DNA of 64,000 bases from Zoroaster sp. YZ-2022 (GCA_029582265.1 CM055822.1:44503936-44567935), one strand, 5' to 3'; counted from the stretch's first letter, positions 12,406 through 25,600 are shown. Notes: a model not told the origin generated them from the letters alone. Numbers and translations are program-made.

Positions 12406-13017
12406 AGTATACTGTCATCATCCTCTAAAAGTGGAGAGACATGTCCACCGTCTCCCACCGATTGACCCTCATGCTTGATATGTCCCGTAAGTTTTAAATA
12501 ATGAGAATTATACTAAATACACTCTGTGTTTGGTTTGTGTGGCAAAATAAATTTATAAAGAGGCTGTTCATTTACGATCCTGCAAACCATGTTTTCGAGT
12601 CAAAGATGGTATATATAGTCATAACGGCCGGTAGGCCAGTGGCCTATTAACGGCCGGGCAGCAGTGGGTACTGCAAGCCTACATGAATCAAAAATGTACT
12701 TGATAGTGATGGTGCGCGGGCACAGAGGCTATATTTCGTGAAATTTGTTGACAAATTAGAGTGGAATAATATGTCTTGAATCAAGGATGGAAAAATCGTA
12801 CTTTTTTGCACAATTGTAAAGAAATTGAATTATGTGACATTTTTCTAACATACTTTTTACTTAATGTGATCTTTTAGCTTCCAGTCAAAGTGAAAGAAAG
12901 TTCGTTAAAAACTTCTAACGCACATCTGGTAGGGTTTATAGCAAATCACGTTTACTATCTCCAAAAGAAAACATGAATCGGGAAATTTCACACAAAATTT
13001 GCTTTGGATGAACAACA

Positions 13018-13452
13018 ACTACATTCAACTTCTCACATTCAACCATTCAACCACATTCAACCACTTTCAATACTTTCAACCATTCAACCACATTCAACCA
13101 CATTTCAACCACATTCAACCACATTCAACCCACATTCAACCACTTTCAACCACTTTCAACCATTCAACCACTTTCAACCACTTTCAACCATTCAACCACG
13201 ATTCAACCACATTCAACCACATTCAACCACATTCAACCATTCAACCATTCAACCACCTTTCAACCACTTTCAACCATTCAACCACTTTCGCCACTTTCAA
13301 CCCATTCAACCACTTTCAACCACTTTCAACCCACATTCAACCACATTCAACCACATTCAACCACATTCAACCACATTCAACCACATTCAACCACTTTCGC
13401 CACTTTCAACCACTTTCAATACATTCAACCATACTTTCAACCACTTTACAAA
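13018..13452. repeat. TTCAACCAC/TTCAACCACAT minisatellite
   Basis: About 430 bp of short units built from TTCAACCA with AC, CAT or CTT spacers. It reads as overlapping His/Gln/Thr-rich open frames in two phases, both artefacts of the repeat. Confidence 0.9.
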
Positions 13453-13499
13453 ACAACCACATTCTGGAGTGTAACGTAATCACACAGATTGAACCGGAA

Positions 13500-16400
13500 G
13501 TTGCTAAAATTGAGGTTTAAAATTTGAAAATACATGTAAATCAATCAGAATGATAAGTGAAAATTGCATCTTCTCCATAGGCAAAACAGATAAAATTCGT
13601 TGTGAATTGCTGATAAATGAAGATCCCTGTAAAAGGATGACACAGAACTCCCAATGAGTAAGGTAGAAAACTGTTAGGTCAGTGTGCATTCACGCCGTCA
13701 TCCGGAGTGTATGAATGTAAAATACATAAATAACTTTACTAAACTATGTTATAGAATTCTAAGAAATAAACTTAAAAAAACAAAAAATATCTTTTATGGC
13801 TGATAGAGCTAAAACAATGAAACATATAAACTCAAACTGTGGAATTTTAAGTCCCACAACAATCAGGGCAAATTCAGAACTGGGTGGTTATGAAATAATA
13901 GCACTGGAATGTGCTATGGAATGTGTAACTATACAGTAGTCTCATTTGTTTCCAGAGACTATGAGATCTGGATAAGTGCCCATGCCTAGGGTATCCATAT
14001 GCAAAGTGTACAAAGGTAATGGCATCAAGTTCAAATCTTCTAAAATATAATCTGTGCTGGCTTTTTCTCTGTAAAATCCACATATAGTTGGGAAAAAGTG
14101 ATCCAATACAAATCTTAATACAAATAACTACAGTAAATTCTTAACTTTAGAAACCCAAAATCTGAGGAAGTAAAACACACAGAAGGTTTGGGCCAATAAA
14201 GTTACACACGGGTGTATGTAATGAAAAATGCACAAGTTGGATCCCAAGTTTGAACAAAATAAAAATGCAACAAATATAAAATCCCAAGAACTCATGGGTG
14301 AAACTGAATGGAATGAAACATCAGCAAATTTAAGTCATTTCTTAAATGATTGACAAATTGAAAATAAAATTACACATACTGCTGTAAAGGATGACAGAAA
14401 GGACTCAACTTGAGCACCATGTAATGAGTAGAAAAACGTTTATGTCCATTGTTCACTCACAGTCATCCGATTGTGTAAGAGATGACCAAAAAGGGTGCAC
14501 ACTGGCCATTAACCTGGGCTCAACTTTGGGAGTTGGATTATGAAAACATTTCCTTTTTCTTTTGTAAATGTATTATTTATTTTTTTTAAAATTTATTTTG
14601 TGGGGCATAAAACACATGTAACTGACCTGACCTTTACTTTCTGTCCAAACCTGTCAGACATACCTACGTTCAGTGGCAGTCATTGAAATTTAGAATCATT
14701 CTTCAACATTTACACCATTCGTAGCCGCATCGTTCTTTCCGGAAAATGAAAATATAAAATAAATAAAAATTGGAAGTGGCTCAAATCCTTGAGGATAGGG
14801 TGTTTTAGCCCTCGCCATAATTATTCTAGAGGGGATTACTAATGCAGAGAATCCATCCAATTAATTGAGATACGTGACCTTTTTCTGTACAATATATTTC
14901 CATAAGATTTTCAACTGTCTACACCACAAACAAAATGTCCACAATGGATTTTAAACCAAATGTTTTCCCACGTATTCTCATGTAACATCTGTTAATTCAG
15001 TATTTGCTTTGAGACTTTCTGGTCATATACAAAATACTAATTTTCTTCTGGTTAAAGATCAAAAATTTTTCAAAATGGAATCAATAATAAAATTACATTT
15101 ATGAGCTTAAATAGCTCATAAAAATTCTACTTGGAGCTTACAAACTTATGAGATGCAAAAGCGGGCCTCCGGATCCCACACAGGCAAGCTCGCTTCGTCA
15201 GCTCGCCTTAACACAATATACTAAATCCATTCGAATACGTGTGCGTGATAATACATTTTCCTTATTGGACTGAATAGGAATTAATTGCATTGCACGATGA
15301 TACTATGCCAGTAATAAGGCGAATCCATTCAATCAGTGATGAGTTAGCATGAATCATTGTATGATACAATCAAAATGGTTGAGCGGCCAGTTGCCAAAGT
15401 AGCAACTCATTACATCAATTTATCAACAAAATAAACTTATACATAAAGAGATATATAGCAATATTGAATTTTTAACACTATCTGTCATATCTTTTAACAC
15501 GACAAACACTATCTTGCCAGAGAAAATCATCCATCTGTCAGTCTCATTACAACCGTTTGCCCCCGCAATACAAATTAATTGTGTATGTATGATACTATAC
15601 AAAATGTACACAAATATTTCCAATGCATAAATGCTGTGCCATTCTCATGAAAACCACACCTGAACACACCTAATTTGTATTGTTGGATTATAAGGGAAGC
15701 ATCTGGCAACAGCCCAAAGACAATGCCAAAAAGACAAAAAGACATGAAATTTGGTATGAACCAATTTGAACTGGAATGAACTAAACACTGAATAAGAATA
15801 GTGATACTCTTGATACTCAGCCTGAACTGTTATATGTATTCACAGTACAGAACATCATTGGATATACACGTGTACAGTATGTGACTGTCAGCCTGAAGAA
15901 CTTCAAACATACCAAAACAAATTGCTACAAACATTGAAGCTAGAGATTAATTCGGGATTTTAATAGCCTATTACCCAAATTATAATAAGTTTGTCAGTAA
16001 GATTAATCTTTTCATAACCTATCATCATGTTTAAAGATCAATCCATCACGCTGGAAGTAAGAATTCACTTTTATAGAATGATACAAACCTGTGAGGGGTG
16101 TGGTGTTTCTCAGAGAAAAGTGCAAACGTTCTAAGCAACTGCTGGTCAATTGACGCAAAGTGTTTTATCCCCATAGTATGCATAAGTCTTCATCTTAAAA
16201 AGGGTTGTAAATAAAAATTCATTTTGCAGTTTTGATTTCAACAATTTCAGTGTCATTATTCGTAATTTACAATATTTAGATCACACCCCCTCGGTTTCAT
16301 TTATTACAATGAAGCCCAAAATGAGGTTGGAAAATAATATATTGACACTGGAAAAATCTCTGTGGAGGGCGTAGGAAGAGATGCTCACTTTTCTGAGATG

Positions 16401-16821
16401 GATTTGAAAGAGAAGTTAGTGACAGCAACATTTACTTCCCTCAAATACAAAGGCTAGCCAAAATCTATTGATTTGGCTATCTTTATGTTTTGAATTTCTA
16501 GCTACTTGCGAACGCTCAGAGCCATGTCGATAGTGACTATACAGACATATTAAATACCTAGGTCTATTATCGTAATACACTTTTTTCAACCGTTCAATGT
16601 GTGAAAGAAAAACCTCGGCCAATTAGATAGGAATATAATTCTCCATAACTGACTTGTATGTTTAAAAAAAAATATATGCACTAGTTTTTATCCACGTTTC
16701 AATGATGTTTTTGGGGATTGCAATGCAATAATCAATCCAATCATTTAACAGACTTGTTTTCAAATTATGCTCATATTTTTGATTTTTCAAAACATAGATT
16801 TTCAACCATTTATAATTAAAA
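13500..16821. other. gene-poor AT-rich tract
   Basis: I see no supported exon. Two loosely similar stretches (13620-13690 and 14390-14480, both with AAAGGATGACA and GTCATCCG) may be an old duplicated repeat. Confidence 0.4.
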
Positions 16822-17321
16822 NNNNNNNNNNNNNNNNNNNNNNNNNNNNNNNNNNNNNNNNNNNNNNNNNNNNNNNNNNNNNNNNNNNNNNNNNNNNNNN
16901 NNNNNNNNNNNNNNNNNNNNNNNNNNNNNNNNNNNNNNNNNNNNNNNNNNNNNNNNNNNNNNNNNNNNNNNNNNNNNNNNNNNNNNNNNNNNNNNNNNNN
17001 NNNNNNNNNNNNNNNNNNNNNNNNNNNNNNNNNNNNNNNNNNNNNNNNNNNNNNNNNNNNNNNNNNNNNNNNNNNNNNNNNNNNNNNNNNNNNNNNNNNN
17101 NNNNNNNNNNNNNNNNNNNNNNNNNNNNNNNNNNNNNNNNNNNNNNNNNNNNNNNNNNNNNNNNNNNNNNNNNNNNNNNNNNNNNNNNNNNNNNNNNNNN
17201 NNNNNNNNNNNNNNNNNNNNNNNNNNNNNNNNNNNNNNNNNNNNNNNNNNNNNNNNNNNNNNNNNNNNNNNNNNNNNNNNNNNNNNNNNNNNNNNNNNNN
17301 NNNNNNNNNNNNNNNNNNNNN
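16822..17321. other. assembly gap (500 N)
   Basis: Exactly 500 N, the conventional fixed size for an unsized scaffold gap. The open frame computed across it has no meaning. Confidence 0.99.
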
Positions 17322-17419
17322 TTATATATTTAAAATTAATTTTATTACGCCAACGGCAAACTTAATTTTTTTTATATTGAAACAGATTCCAGTTTCTAAA
17401 GAGCCAAAAATGCTCCCCT

Positions 17420-17760
17420 CTACAATTTTTTTTTATCATCTCCCGTATCGTAGTACATTTCGTATTCTAAATGTTGAGGATTATCGTCAAAAATAAATTT
17501 CTTTTCTCGTTCCGGAGAAGGAATATAATATACGTCGGTTCTATAATCTCGTCGCGTCGTCGAATGTGAAAAAATACCATCGGTTTTCATAAATTTTGTA
17601 AAAAATTAACAGTACGTCGGTGGATCGTTAAAGATAAAAAAGGGTAGTTTGAACACGCCGTGCCATCCGAGTATAACGCTAAATTTTTCGACCTTGCTCG
17701 ATTCATTATAAAATAGGGGCCAGAAAGTGGACGAAGAAGTGATACAGGTACGTTATAATG
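17420..17760 (-). pseudogene. CpG-rich coding-like island, product unknown
   Basis: On the minus strand one frame reads from about 17725 to TAG at 17422-17420 with a single internal TAA near 17605. Its 3' 56 codons start at ATG 17590 (MKTDGIFSHSTTRRDYRTDV at the start) and end in an acidic FDDNPQHLEYEMYYDTGDD stretch, followed downstream by an AATAAA (about 17349-17344). The part upstream of the TAA is also protein-like (SVILGWHGVFKLPFF). I counted about 20 CpGs in about 240 bp, unlike the CpG-poor surroundings. I do not recognise the family. It could be a decayed exon, transferred DNA, a contaminant joined at the gap, or DNA using another genetic code. Confidence 0.4.
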
Positions 17761-17799
17761 CATAATTATTGTATAATTATCACTGCATATTTAGGTTCG

Positions 17800-18960
17800 T
17801 AATGTAAAAATGTGATATTTGTACTTTATACATAATCTATTTTGGACTTGGAAAAACTTTTATGTGGACTCTTAGCCAGTTCAGTGAAACCTTCAGTGTC
17901 CAATGAAATAAATATGCCATGTGGTATCCGGTGACAATGCGCACCTTATAAAAAGTGTTCATGCATCCGTTGATAACGAAAGAGGGCGCTTCACATGTAA
18001 ACAACCAGACGGCACACGAGACGTCTGTAGTGACGCTGGTTCGTTCATAAGATTGGTACTAATTAAGCATATAGTTTACATCTATTGAGTGGTTTTGCTT
18101 TTCTAAGCACACAGACTCCGAAGCACGATATAGAGTTTCACCAGCTGTAAGTTTAATGCTGTTGCGTTTAAAACTGTAACATATGTTGATACAAAATCGG
18201 CAGTGTGCCGCCACTCTTGAACTCTGTGCAAAGTCTACGAGGGGTCGCAGAAATCATTGTCAAATGTACACACCATATTGAATTTATCTCTGCTGAAATC
18301 ACGTTTTGTACTCGCATTTACAATGATTGATGGTAATATAGGTTAGATATGACGAGAAAAGTGGCAGAAAAATAGTTTCCAAATGTGGTTGTTCGATACA
18401 GTTTGCACAAGTTTCTGTCCCATATATTTATAGTTGAGTGTTCCTAAGCTGGAATTAGTATAAGGAAGTTTTTAAGCACTCTTTCTATTGTGCAAAACCT
18501 GGCTTATACATAATTTGTGCACTGTCACGTGATTGCAATTCATTTTCATTGTATATTCTCCCTTGTCCGTGCACGGCCAAAGAAATGTATTATTGTTTTA
18601 CCCACCCACTCACTCAGCTTTGTAGATACCTGCAGTCATAGACCCTCTATTGTCCTCTTTTGTTTGTACTTTAACTTTTTGGGAAGACCTCCATATGTTT
18701 TGTACACTAATCTCAATAGTGGACGTTTGTCAATAGTGGACCCTATCGTCCTCTTGTTCAACATCCACTATTTGAATGCGTATACAACCCCTACCGAATC
18801 CTTCACCCCCCCCCCCCCCCTTACCCACTCCTCCACCTCCACCCCCACCTACTCCTTGATCCATCCCACTTCCCTTCCATTCCCTGACTACCAAGTGTCA
18901 AAAAATAATCCCAATCAGTCATATTTATAATAGGGACTGTCTCTAATTATGTTTTCACAG
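17800..18960. other. no gene recognised; C-rich and CCT-rich low complexity
   Basis: A C homopolymer and CTCCACC-rich sequence at 18805-18880 account for the longest open frame here. No exon is supported. Confidence 0.45.
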
Positions 18961-19679
18961 AATGCATGGGAGCTACACGGGGCACACGAACAACTGGAAC
19001 GGGCTACTCTCACATGAATTGAACACCTTCACCAAGCTGCCCAGGCTGGCTGTAATTGCAATGGAGTGTGGCTGTACTGTGCTCGAGAAATATTGATTCA
19101 AAATAAAATTGAGACAAGTACATTTGTATACGGCATATGTGTTGTTACAAAATAGGAGAGGGAAATACAGAAATATAAGATAACCGGGCCAGCAAATTGG
19201 GGCAAAACGTTTCTATTGAATCTATTAAATAACATTATTCAAAACCTTCACCAATCCAGTGACAGGTACGTTTGCCTGGGTTGGAGCAGAAATAAGTGAG
19301 GTTGTGTTTCTCAACGATTTTTGTTGTACCGCACAAGTATTGCCTTGGAATGATATGCTGCTTTTATTAGAAGGGCAAACAGTCCATATATCAGCACCCA
19401 AGAGTCATTATGCAAGAGATCTAACTTTTGATAAGGACACTCCCACATTTTGCACTGGAAAGCAGCCCTTGGTTTACATTAGTGGTGGCTCTGTAGATGA
19501 ACGCAAGACTGAGATGATGTCTGTTAGGTGGAACACATTTGCATTTTCATATCAAATTCCAAAAGAACAAGAAAAAGGATATAGCTGCATGTCCCTTTTG
19601 CTTTGCACATTTCATACTGGATAATATTAATGAAGATGATTTAAATGAGGTACTACAATGCAATCATTACATTTTATAA
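18961..19679 (+). pseudogene. Decayed SF3-helicase-like P-loop NTPase
   Basis: After a good acceptor (TATGTTTTCACAG) the region encodes, in shifting frames, a Walker A loop GPANWGKT (19186-19209), then an FLNDF Walker-B-like segment with LLLLEGQTVHISAPK, a PTFCTGKQPLVYI segment in the position of SF3 motif C, and a terminal CPFCF finger-like pair before TAA at 19677-19679. Frame changes fall near 19175-19186, 19229-19240 and 19572, so no full product is made. The motif order suits superfamily 3 helicase-like ATPases, found in viral Rep/NS1 proteins and in multicopy uncharacterised genes of marine invertebrates. Whether this is of viral, transposon or host origin cannot be told here. Confidence 0.7.
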
Positions 19680-19961
19680 ATGACCATTGTTAAATTAAAA
19701 TTACTACCCTCATGACCAAAGTAGTAGTAGTAATTCTTGTGAGTTGCAACTGTACTCAACAGGTCACAAACTGATACAATTGCATACTCCGCCATTAACA
19801 TATATTGTGTATTTGAAAAGTTAATAAACAAAAAATCTTTGTCTCATTATACCCTAGTGGAAATAGCCAATAAGGATAATAATTAAACATCCCAAATCAG
19901 ACTATTTCAAACCAAAGATTTTCAATTGGTTCGAATTTGTTAGAATTGTACATGGGTCATT

Positions 19962-20360
19962 CCATATGAACTCGCCCAGAGGTCCCGTGGTGACTAACTC
20001 AAATTTTGCTAAACAAAATGTGCAAAGTACCTTTTTTTATGTCATATAAACACAGGCTAAATGTTACGCTTCATCTCCTAAGGGTTTCTGAGATATGGCC
20101 CTCCAAAGATAGGGTGCGCCGCCCACTTTTTGCACTGGCGAGTTGCGAATGTTAATTTATGAGTTTTGTGCTGAAAATTGCATAAAGTGGGCATGGCACC
20201 ATAGCTTTGGAGGGCTATATCTCAGAAACCATTAGGAGATGAAGCCGAAAATGTTGCAGGTGTTTATAATACATAGAAATGTACTTAAAGATTTTTGTTG
20301 TGCAAAATCTGCATCACTCGCTATGGGTTCTCTGGTTGAGTTCATGTGGAATTTTAACAA
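19962..20360. mobile_element. Foldback MITE with ATTCCAYATGAACTC ends
   Basis: The left end (ATTCCATATGAACTCGCCCA) and the inverted right end (ATTCCACATGAACTCAACCA) enclose a second pair of arms, TTTCTGAGATATGGCCCTCC and its complement GGAGGGCTATATCTCAGAAA. The whole folds into one long hairpin. It lies just downstream of the NTPase pseudogene. Confidence 0.7.
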
Positions 20361-20399
20361 ATCAAACCAGTACTATAGAACCTATTAAAAGCATTTACA

Positions 20400-21025
20400 A
20401 CCTATCCAAAAACAATTTGATGATAGATTAACACACAACATTTGTCAATGAGTTTAATTTGTTTGTTATGAGTTGATATTAAGAAATACTATGAACAAAA
20501 CATTGTCTGTGATTAAGTCAAATAATGCATCTTTAATAAATGATTGAAAATGTAATATTCATGACCAATTTTCATTTGTCTACTTACAGTGTTTATGTAT
20601 GTGCAACATGTCCAAATGCGTTGTCATTTGGCGGTTTAGAAGGTAGTATACACCATTTGCTTTTGCTGTAATTTTCGAACATGGATGGGTTAGGGATTGA
20701 TATTTTATAGTAAATATTGTGACGGTGACCTGTTTTAAAGTTTTGTGTTCATAGATTCTTGAAAATCCCCCCCCCCAAATAAAATTTAAAAATGCTGTTC
20801 TGGTAGTCTTGTGGTCAGTGTTTGAAAATGTTGGGTTTTTCCAATGATTGCAAGAAATTGATACATAATTCCAATTTTCTTGAGGACCACAGCACACCAT
20901 GTGCCGTCATTTCACAAGATGCTTGAGACTGTTATTCACTTACAGTCAAGTAAGGTATTTCATAATAATTCACTAGTTTTGTTTTTTGATGTTTGCAAAT
21001 GGTGTATACTAACTGTGCGAGTAAA
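20400..21025. other. no gene recognised
   Basis: AT-rich sequence with a C run near 20767-20776. No supported feature. Confidence 0.4.
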
Positions 21026-21431
21026 TATACACCCAACCAAAAAACTAAGCCCCCCAAATACTTTTTGGTCTGATTCAAAAACTACTGAGCACTTTTCAGT
21101 CAAATAACCATTAATCTTTTCTCCCCGTTTGGTGTGCATAATTGTCATGTTCTTCAATGTTTAGTGAACAAATGAATTGTTTAAATGTAATGTTTAATAA
21201 TATATTGGTGCACTTTCTCATGGGATTACACAAAATTGCAACTTTTTTCAGCACGTTTGGACATAAATTGCTTAATTTCATCCATAAAATTGTTTTTAGC
21301 AAAATAGAGTATGGCTGGATTCCTAGAGGGTTTCTCTATTGATTAGTGGTTATTTGACCGAAAAGTGCTCAGTAGTTTGTGAATTAGAACAAAAAGTATA
21401 AGGGGGGACTTTCTTTTCTGATTGGGTATAT
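21026..21431. mobile_element. Foldback element with ~92-bp arms
   Basis: Left arm 21026-21118 (ATACACCCAACCAAAAAACT through ACTACTGAGCACTTTTCAGT) matches in reverse the right arm 21338-21431 (ACCGAAAAGTGCTCAGTAGT through TCTGATTGGGTATAT). The loop is about 220 bp and has no coding content. Confidence 0.75.
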
Positions 21432-22316
21432 TGTTAAAATACACTTTGTTTAGAAAATTGGTGTTGGGCCCAGTGTAACAAAAACTTGACGGTAATGCTC
21501 CTTGATATTAAATATTAAAATAAATGACTCATTACCTAGTTTCTGGATCAGAGATTGGCAATTATGGTGTACTGGTAACTAACAGTTTTTCCTTTGTTTG
21601 GACCTGCTGCTAGGTATTTCATTTCAACAAACGAAAAAAATGCAAATAATAAATGTGACCTGTTCCAACGAAACCAGAAACAAGTCACACACGGTGATTT
21701 TGTGCTATGACCGGATAAAATAAAATGGGGGTGAAAATTTAGTGAATTTTGTATTTGCTATTTTGGGTGGATTTGGTGACAATCTCTTATCTTTCACCCC
21801 GTTATTTTTTTTTATTTTGCCAGAACAAAAATCGGTCACTTGGTAAAATCCTGCAATTCCTCTGATAAACCATGAAAACAACAAAAAATGCTCAATTTTA
21901 AAATGTGTTTTCCTTTAGCTGAACAAACCCACCCGTACTAAAATTAACATATAACAATAATTCTGGTGCCAAATTAAAGCTAAACGTTGTCCTCTTTCCA
22001 TCTATACCAAAAACTCTATTTCAACAAAATATGACTTGTTTATGGTTTTGTAAGAGTAGGTCACAAATGTGGAAATGTAAAACAGAAGTCAAAACAAATT
22101 ACTTTAATGTGCACCAAAAACTGTGCTGTGATTTGCGTTTTATTCATGCAATGTTTATTTCTTAGCACAAAACACAAAGTATTACAATTTAGACATAATT
22201 ATGACTAAGTCACCAAGCCTTTTTTGGCACTCTTTTGCTAGGAATAACCTAACTTAGTAATTTAGTGATAAATAAGACTTCAGGCTATGCATAGTGGAAT
22301 GAGATACGATAAAGTT

Positions 22317-22451
22317 TGCGGTGGCACCATGTGACTGTAATATCTTTCACAAGTTGTGTAGGTTCTTAAAAGAACACCTTGGTTGGAAACCAAATGGTTC
22401 TTTTAAGAACCTACAAAACTCAAGAAAGAGATAACAGTCGCATGGTGCCAC
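22317..22451. mobile_element. Palindromic MITE, GTGGCACCATGTGACTGT ends
   Basis: The outer arms (GTGGCACCATGTGACTGT and its near-complement) and inner arms (GTAGGTTCTTAAAAGAAC / GTTCTTTTAAGAACCTAC) make an almost complete 135-bp palindrome. Its end resembles that of the foldback at 31569-32947 (GCGGTGACACCATGTGA). Confidence 0.8.
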
Positions 22452-22602
22452 TATGAAAACATTTCCTATTTTTTTTGGGGGGGGGGGGGTTTAACACAAA
22501 CAATATTTGTCTGAACTTCAATGAGTCAAGTATGTAAAAATAATGAATAATAATTATCACAGAACAATGCACTATGAATACAGCAGCTAAATCAGCTATT
22601 TA

Positions 22603-22666
22603 TTAACCGTTTTCAGTTCCAGCCATTTCTGTAAGGCGGTACCCCTCCTTACCACAGCATGCTCTA
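22603..22666. repeat. second piggyBac-like end abutting the element
   Basis: Sequence from TTAACCGTTTTCAGTTCC through CCTCCTTACCACAG parallels the first ~60 bp of the adjacent element (TTAACCCTTTCATTACC through CTTCTTTACCACAG). This gives two diverged tandem copies of the same terminus. Confidence 0.6.
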
Positions 22667-22670
22667 TTAA

Positions 22671-25600
22671 CCCTTTCATTACCAGCCAGTTATGTAAGAG
22701 AGTACCCTTCTTTACCACAGTAATTAGGAGCCCAATGTCACTTCAGCACCAGTGGGTTTTTCACAATTTCATTGAAGTGCGCCCTCACTCTGCAGTAATA
22801 GACACTTTTTTACATGTGTACTGTACATACCAAATGCTCAGATATATTTGTATGTTAAACTGATGGTAAAAATGAGTATACAAAGGGAGGAACATATTGT
22901 GCAGATTTTTTAAGTGTAAAAGCAAAACAATGAAATATTTAGATCAGTATTTACACTGAAGAAAAGTAATACAAATGGGTGATATTTCATGCAAATACGG
23001 TACATGTATAAGATTTCTTTGGATGAGATTTTTTTGTTGGTTTTTTACTTGGAAATGAACCATTTACTTGTATTCAATGTACATACATCACAATCCATGA
23101 TAACACCCCCACCGCCACCCCCCCCCCATTCAATGTTGGTTTGGACTGGGGGGGGGGGGTTGAAGGCAAATAGTACAGATTTACAATCAAGTGATGTGGT
23201 ATTTCTCAAAGCAAGGAACTATGCACATAGGTTGTGTACATTGTTTACAGTTCATCTTTGTTTGTTTTCGCCTGCCTAATTTGCGGTTACTGCAAACAAT
23301 GCAGTCGCGTTTCTTTCCATTGGGGTTTCTGCCAGGATAGTGCTGTTGCCCTGTCAACTCGATAGGAATATGGTATCTCAACTGACTTGTTGCGTTACGT
23401 TCCCAACCCAACAGCAAGCCCTGTACAATCCCTATACGAAAATCTTTTCCACCATTTCAAGCTTCTGTGCGTATGATTGTAGTACAGAAAACATTGGTCG
23501 GCAAGATCAGTTCCACCCATGTTTTTGTTGTAATCTTCAATACAATTGGGCTTCATAACATCACGAAATCCACTTGTGCTCTTATTACACTGAATTTGCT
23601 TTTTGGACAAATCAGTGTTGCCTACATTAGTTAAAAGTGTTACAGATTTTTTGTCTTGCCAAACGATACACAATTGCCCACCTTTCACCCAAAAAAATGA
23701 GTCATCTCCTTTCTTCATTTTATGGTTTTGGGGTTTGCGGCCTGGGGTATTCCTGTGTAGTGTAGCGAACAGTTCCACAACATCTGAATCCTAGTTTAGC
23801 AAGTTTAGCTAAAAGAGCTGGGCTAGTATAGTAATTATCACAATATATTACGTGTCCCTTATTCTCAAGTCCATGGACCAGATCAATGACGACTTTTCCT
23901 GCAACTGTTAGGTTTGGTGGATGGCAGTCTGACTTGGAATCTACATGTACGTCTACATCATAAACAGTTTGGGTGTCGTCGGCTCCTGTGTACAGTTTCC
24001 AAGCACACGTGTATCCTGTTTTGGACTCGTTCAGGGAGAATGCTATAATACCCCGTTTGATAGTTTTTTTAGGCATGTCCTGAACAAAACTTAAGCGTCC
24101 CTTGAATTTCAACATACTCTCGTCTGGAGACAGATTCTGCGCAGGGTTAATTATACAGGTTGAGAAACTTCGGGACGAGGACTTCTATCAAGGGCCGAAC
24201 TTTGGAAGGTTTGTCCCGTTTAGCCAAGGCTCTACGAGGAATTTGGTTATTTGAGATGTGGAGAAACCGAAGAATTTAACTGAACCGATTACGGGCATGA
24301 TCGACGGATAGAATGGGATGTGAAGAACTTCAGATGTCGACCAGTACATCTTGTATTGAGAGGATTTGTTGATGCCCATAGCAATGAGAAGTGCCACAAA
24401 TGCCATCATTTCTGGAATGTTGGTTGGGTGCCAGGAGAATTGTTGATCAGGATTTGAGTCTATTGTTTGCTGCGCATAGCGATTAGTCTCGTCGACGAGC
24501 ATATCCCACACGAGTTGACAATAATACAGCTTGAAGATCTCCACTGCCGACAGTGTGGCAAAGTCGCCGGTGGGGACAGGATTTCCAGTGAACTGCACAG
24601 TCCCACACTCGTAATGGTCTCGTAGTTCCCAACCGGATCAGAAATCTAACGTTCCTGTCGTCCTCCTTGATCTCGGCCGGCTGTCACCTTGGTAGGTAGG
24701 CTGCAACAGAAAAACAAGGCAAAGGAGGATTAATCTCGGTCCTTTGTAAATACAATATCTCAATGCTACTTTGCTGCATGTGCACAGGCCACAGGGGGTC
24801 ATGCGCAAAATGAATATTGTGCTGAGAAAAGAAAAATGGCGGTTTCCATCCACTCTCCAAAACTCGTTGTCGATAAATTTTCGTTTTAATGTGGGATTGT
24901 GAATGTGAATTCCCCCAACTTCTTGCATAATACGACTTATAAGGGCCTTTCGAATACGAGGCTATTCTTTTGGAATCTTGAGACTAAGAGTAAGAGTGCA
25001 TTTTCAGCTTGTTGACGCTACACAGCACGACCGGCTATGGGTGGATGTTAAAATTTCTATGCTATATCTATACATCAACTTGCTGTTTCAATGAATACAA
25101 ATATTACCCCAACAAACTACTAAAAATTGTACATTTTCACTTGACTTTTTTGACCCAGTCCAGGGGGTGGGGATTTGGTCAATCCTATTAAAGGGATCCA
25201 TTTTCTAAATTTACATTGCTCAACTCCAACAGTTGTACCCCCTTGAGCATATACAAAAATGCATCCAATATTTACGCTATAGCCTAGCAAAATAAGTGAA
25301 TACATTAATTTGCATTGGGCCAGGAAGAGTAACATTAACTGTTAGTGTTACTACTACTAGTGTTAGTTATTCGTTTTTACTGTGATTTAGGCCTACCTCT
25401 TGAAGAACGAATTCCGCTGGAAGTTTTAGTTCTAATGTGCTGTAGTCATCAGTTACTTCGTCATCTGATTCTGAGCCACTGTCTGCCAAAATCTCAGCCA
25501 AAATGCCATCATTTATGTCCGTTTCCATCATGATTGCAACTAAAAAGTGACCGTTGTGGAAGCGAGTGGACGCTAGCACCGGTAAAACCGCAAAAAGTGA

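Noticed and set aside
12999..13520. Long overlapping open frames rich in His, Gln, Thr and Asn
   Set aside because: They are produced by the TTCAACCAC minisatellite in two phases and have no start context, splice sites or conserved domain.
16767..17333. 188-residue open frame of unknown residues
   Set aside because: It runs through 500 N and carries no information.
18517..18930. 137-codon open frame ending in Pro/Thr/Ser-rich sequence
   Set aside because: The tail is C-rich low complexity and the rest lacks similarity or splice context.
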